DNA of 64,000 bases, from assembly GCA_036365515.1 (NCBI GenBank), contig CM070874.1:110125235-110189234 (forward strand). Direction: 5' to 3'. The position numbers and the translations under genes are program-made. This document shows positions 60,961 through 64,000 of this stretch, piece by piece (positions within the stretch are counted from its first letter, which is position 1; every line of letters starts with the position of its first letter). The notes under the pieces are model-generated. The model was given only the letters and a program-made list of their open reading frames with translations, was not told the origin of the DNA and did no database searches. The DNA comes from Torymus aiolomorphi. Lineage: Eukaryota > Arthropoda > Insecta > Hymenoptera > Torymidae.

Positions 60961-63720
60961 TTTTCACTGCTGAGTCTGCGCATTTACACGACATTTTCCC
61001 CCTCAACCTGTTCATTATTTTCTTCTCAAAAATCTTCCGTTGACGATGCAGCAATTCTCCTCCTCGGGATCTTCTCTTGACGAAACTCTCGCCGGGCCAA
61101 TAGGAGAGAGAAAAAGACTGACTGTCCGCAAATGGGAAATCTTAGCCAAGCCAATTTCTCACCCCCACTGACCCAACGAATAAAAAACTCCTCTCTTCTT
61201 ATCGTCGTAGTAAAATACGTGGAGACAAAGACCGGAGCGAGCGTTAGAGCGCGCGCGTACGGCACCAAACGCGATCACACACTGAGCCGTTGCGCGCGCC
61301 AGCGAGGCAGTGAGCAAGCGCACGATCGGGTCACGTGATGGTTGCGTCACAGTTGCCCCACACCAAGTTGCGCGCGCGCGCGCAGGCAGGCAGGCAGGCA
61401 AGTAGCGGCGGCAGCAGCAGCAGCGGTTGCGACGCCATCTTGGAAACCCAGTGAAACCAGAGAGAGACAGCACACTTCCGTTTCTCTGTTCTCTTTCTAG
61501 GCCTGCCTGCCGTCGCTGCTGCCTCGTTTTTTCCTTTGTCCCCTGCGGCTGCGATGCGTTTTCTTTTTTCTTTCTTCGAGGCCGTTATTCTCGAGAGCAC
61601 TTTTGTGTAGCATTCTTCTGCTCGAAGTGAAGTTGCCTACGAGATGGTCCGCGTTCGATAAGGTGAAACGTTCGAATCGAGAAAAACCGTTATCCGAGCG
61701 AGCACATGTTCCGCCGATGTAACTTCCGTTATGTCCATGAGGTTTTTTTCACGATGTTACTTAACAACGATGCGACATATTTTAGAACGGTTATTATTTA
61801 TGACGAACGAAGGCGTAAAACGGTAAAAATCAAACTGAAACAAGCCGAAAACTCGCTGACCCAGTTGCGCGCAGCGAGAAATATTCAACATGGCCGTGTG
61901 CGCGCGCGCGCTCCACACCACGTCGATAGTACGCGAGAAACGCGAGAGAACACGCGGATCGTTGCAATGCGGAAGTCGGTGCCGCGCGTTATCTTTCCGT
62001 GACGACGATGAAATACTACTACCTGAGCGCTGCTGCTAGCGGCGGCCTCGTGTCGTCCTCTTCCTTCTCTCTTCTTCCTTCGGCGACACACTTTTTTTGT
62101 TTCTTCTCTATTCCGAAAATTCGAAAAATTCAAAAAATAACATTCGAATATTCAAACAATTCGATCGTCGCGTTCCAACTCCGAAAATGAAAACTGAAAA
62201 TACTTTGAACTGCTTCCAGTCGATCACCGAAGTTATAAGTCGCGAACGATAAAAGCCGCAGAGCCGGAGAGTGATAGAGCGAGGCTGTTGGTGCAAGAGA
62301 GACAGAGAGAAGGCAGAGAGTGAGAGAAACACAACCGAGCCCGACGGCGGTCCGCGACAAACGAGGCAGCGCTCCGGCGCGCTCTCGGTCTCGCTGCTCG
62401 CTCGCTCCCCTCCCCTTGTCCCCCTATCGCTCCACTCTGCCACCCCGCCGGCCCTGCTCCTCCCCCACTCCCGACGCGCGATTGGCCGAGCGGGCGCGCA
62501 GCCGCACGCGCACTCTCCACGTCGACAAACTGGCAGTAGGTTACTCTTGCGACGCAGAGGGGAGGGGCGAACTGTACGCGCGTGTGTAGCTAAACATATA
62601 TAGTAGTGAGTATGCTGCTGCTGCTGCTGGGCGACGGCGACGACGACGCTTCCACCGCCGACGACACGACGCGGACGAGAGACGCGCGAGGACTGGCCGT
62701 GCCAAGCGCGAGAACGCGCTACTTATGCCGCGCGACGACGATCCGCTGACCGAGTAGCGGCGCGCGCGCGAGAGAGGAAAATGTGTGTCGTGGCTGCGCA
62801 GTAGGGACGACGTCGATTTTCCCGAGCGCCGCGCCTCTTTTTTCTCCCCCTCCCCACCCCCTCTCAAGACGAGCGTGTGCACTGGTGTATAGTGTTATAC
62901 TAGTCGCATAGCAGTAATAGTAGGGAAAAAGAACGTTGGGAAATGTATAGGATTTTTCGAGGATGCGGAGTAGGAGAGAGAAAAGGGCGGGAAAACGAGG
63001 TTAGGAAGATGCGCCTCGGCCGCTCCCCTCCCCTGCTGTTTTATCGCCGTCGCTCAGCAGCAGCAGCGGCGACGGCGGCGGCGTGCTCCACCCCCACGCG
63101 AGCGCCCGAGGCCACGCGCGTGTGGGCCGCCCTATGCGAGCGCGCGCGCAACCTTTGACCCATTTTTCTATCGATTTTCTCGCTCGCGCGCCCAACTAGG
63201 ACACGCTAGAGAGAAAGAGAGAGAAAGATAGAAGAAGGGGACAAAGGCGCCAATTTCCGGAGCCTGGGATAAGCGCGAGACAAAGACGGGCCTTGAGCGA
63301 GGAGAGCAGGAATTATTATTATTCCGGAGAGTGGCGGGGGGACGAGTCTCTAGGAGAGCGAGAGAGAGAGATGGGTCTAGGGACACAGGGGGAGGGGCTG
63401 TCTTTGAAAGGCGAGAGCGATGGGAACGTGCGGCGTTGGCTAAATAGATAAGGGCGATGCTTGGTGCGCCGGAAGGCTGATGTGCTGTGCGTGGAGAGCA
63501 AGTAGTTTTAGAGGGGAGAGAGAGAGAGAGAGAGACGGGCCGTCGATCGAAAGAACTGGAAGGTTTGGGGGGACTGATAGGGAGAGGAGGGTCTCTAGGA
63601 ATCGAGGCTAACCGAGAAGTGTATGCGTGTGTGTGTGTGCGCGAGTGTGTGGAAAGATGCGTGTGGTGTAAGTAAGAGAAACTGCGGGTAATAGAAAATA
63701 TTCTGACGAAAGAGAAATGA
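60960..63720. promoter_or_regulatory. Largest CpG-rich block; best promoter region candidate
   Basis: About 2.7 kb of CpG-dense sequence. GCCATCTTGG (YY1/PHO-type) at 61434-61443, inverted CCAAT (GATTGG) at 62480-62485, CGCGCGCGCG at 61370-61382, GGCA repeats 61383-61400, GTCGC/GACGAC-rich 62625-62760. C-rich 62380-62480; G-rich 63190-63600 with a GA run 63517-63534. Many overlapping frames, none recognised; a short plus frame from 62611 (Leu run from CTG repeat, then Asp-rich) could be a fortuitous 5' UTR frame. The size and motifs suggest the 5' end of a gene lying to the right or left, but no exon is identified. Confidence 0.35.
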
Positions 63721-64000
63721 AAATGTGGATATAGGAGCGCGCCGGAGCGCGCGACGACGATGATGATTTCTAATGAGTCTAGAAGTTTCTACGGGAATAT
63801 GTGAGGCTTTGGAAGCGTGTCCACTGCGCTGCTATTCGTGCCATGCCGTAGTTTCTAACGGTTATACTGAGAATAATTTGGAGTTAATTGGGTGTAATGG
63901 TTTTGGATTGTCATTGGAGACTGTTAGATGTAATTTTTACTAGTAAAATATTTTATTTTTTAGAGACTTAAGAAGCTTTGATACTTTGAGTTCTAGAGAG
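63720..64000. other. G/T-rich to AT-rich transition
   Basis: Continues the G/T-rich right flank of the large CpG block. Nothing else recognised. Confidence 0.4.

Overview
The window looks like nuclear DNA from an insect, most likely a hymenopteran and perhaps a chalcid-type parasitoid wasp. CpG is not depleted: CGCG tracts occur throughout. GA/CT, CA/TG and TATATA microsatellites are very frequent, AT-rich and CpG-rich patches alternate on a scale of about 1-2 kb, and several short inverted-repeat DNA transposons are present. No operons, prokaryotic genes, rRNA, tRNA or CRISPR arrays are visible. The taxonomic call rests on sequence texture and is only moderately supported.

The window is almost gene-free. 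The one stretch that reads convincingly as protein is a Lys/Glu/Arg-rich helical exon on the minus strand (46686-47346), probably the 3' exon of a gene whose upstream exons are not recognised. A short plus-strand reading frame at 39910-40035 has a good initiator context but is weak. Most long open frames lie in simple-sequence tracts that lack stop codons for compositional reasons. The rest is best read as intergenic or long-intron DNA.

Layout. From 1 to 24.5 kb there are repeated CpG-rich islands separated by AT-rich DNA, with seven short inverted-repeat elements from two families plus one copy of a third. From 25.1 to 27.8 kb an island is split by a 1.29-kb palindromic element that carries a second, nested palindrome and a 15-16-bp minisatellite; another long-TIR element follows at once. 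From 28 to 46 kb there are more islands, the longest microsatellites, an X-box (RFX-type) site, a GAGA plus PHO/YY1-type region and a perfect 41-bp-arm hairpin. From 46.7 to 47.3 kb lies the coiled-coil or single-helix exon. From 48 to 60.9 kb there are islands, second or third copies of the element families and a 130-bp tandem dimer. From 61 to 63.9 kb lies the largest CpG-rich block, which has CCAAT and YY1-type motifs and is the best promoter candidate.

The main observation is structural. Dozens of CpG islands share one polarity: the left flank on the + strand is C/A-rich, the core is CpG/GA-rich, and the right flank is G/T-rich. The strand asymmetry therefore switches sign from negative to positive at each core, again and again across the window. 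That pattern is expected of divergent transcription start sites or replication initiation sites, but here it recurs about every 1-2 kb without recognisable genes. A second observation is a set of fold-back elements with shared ends whose internal arms differ between copies yet remain complementary within each copy.
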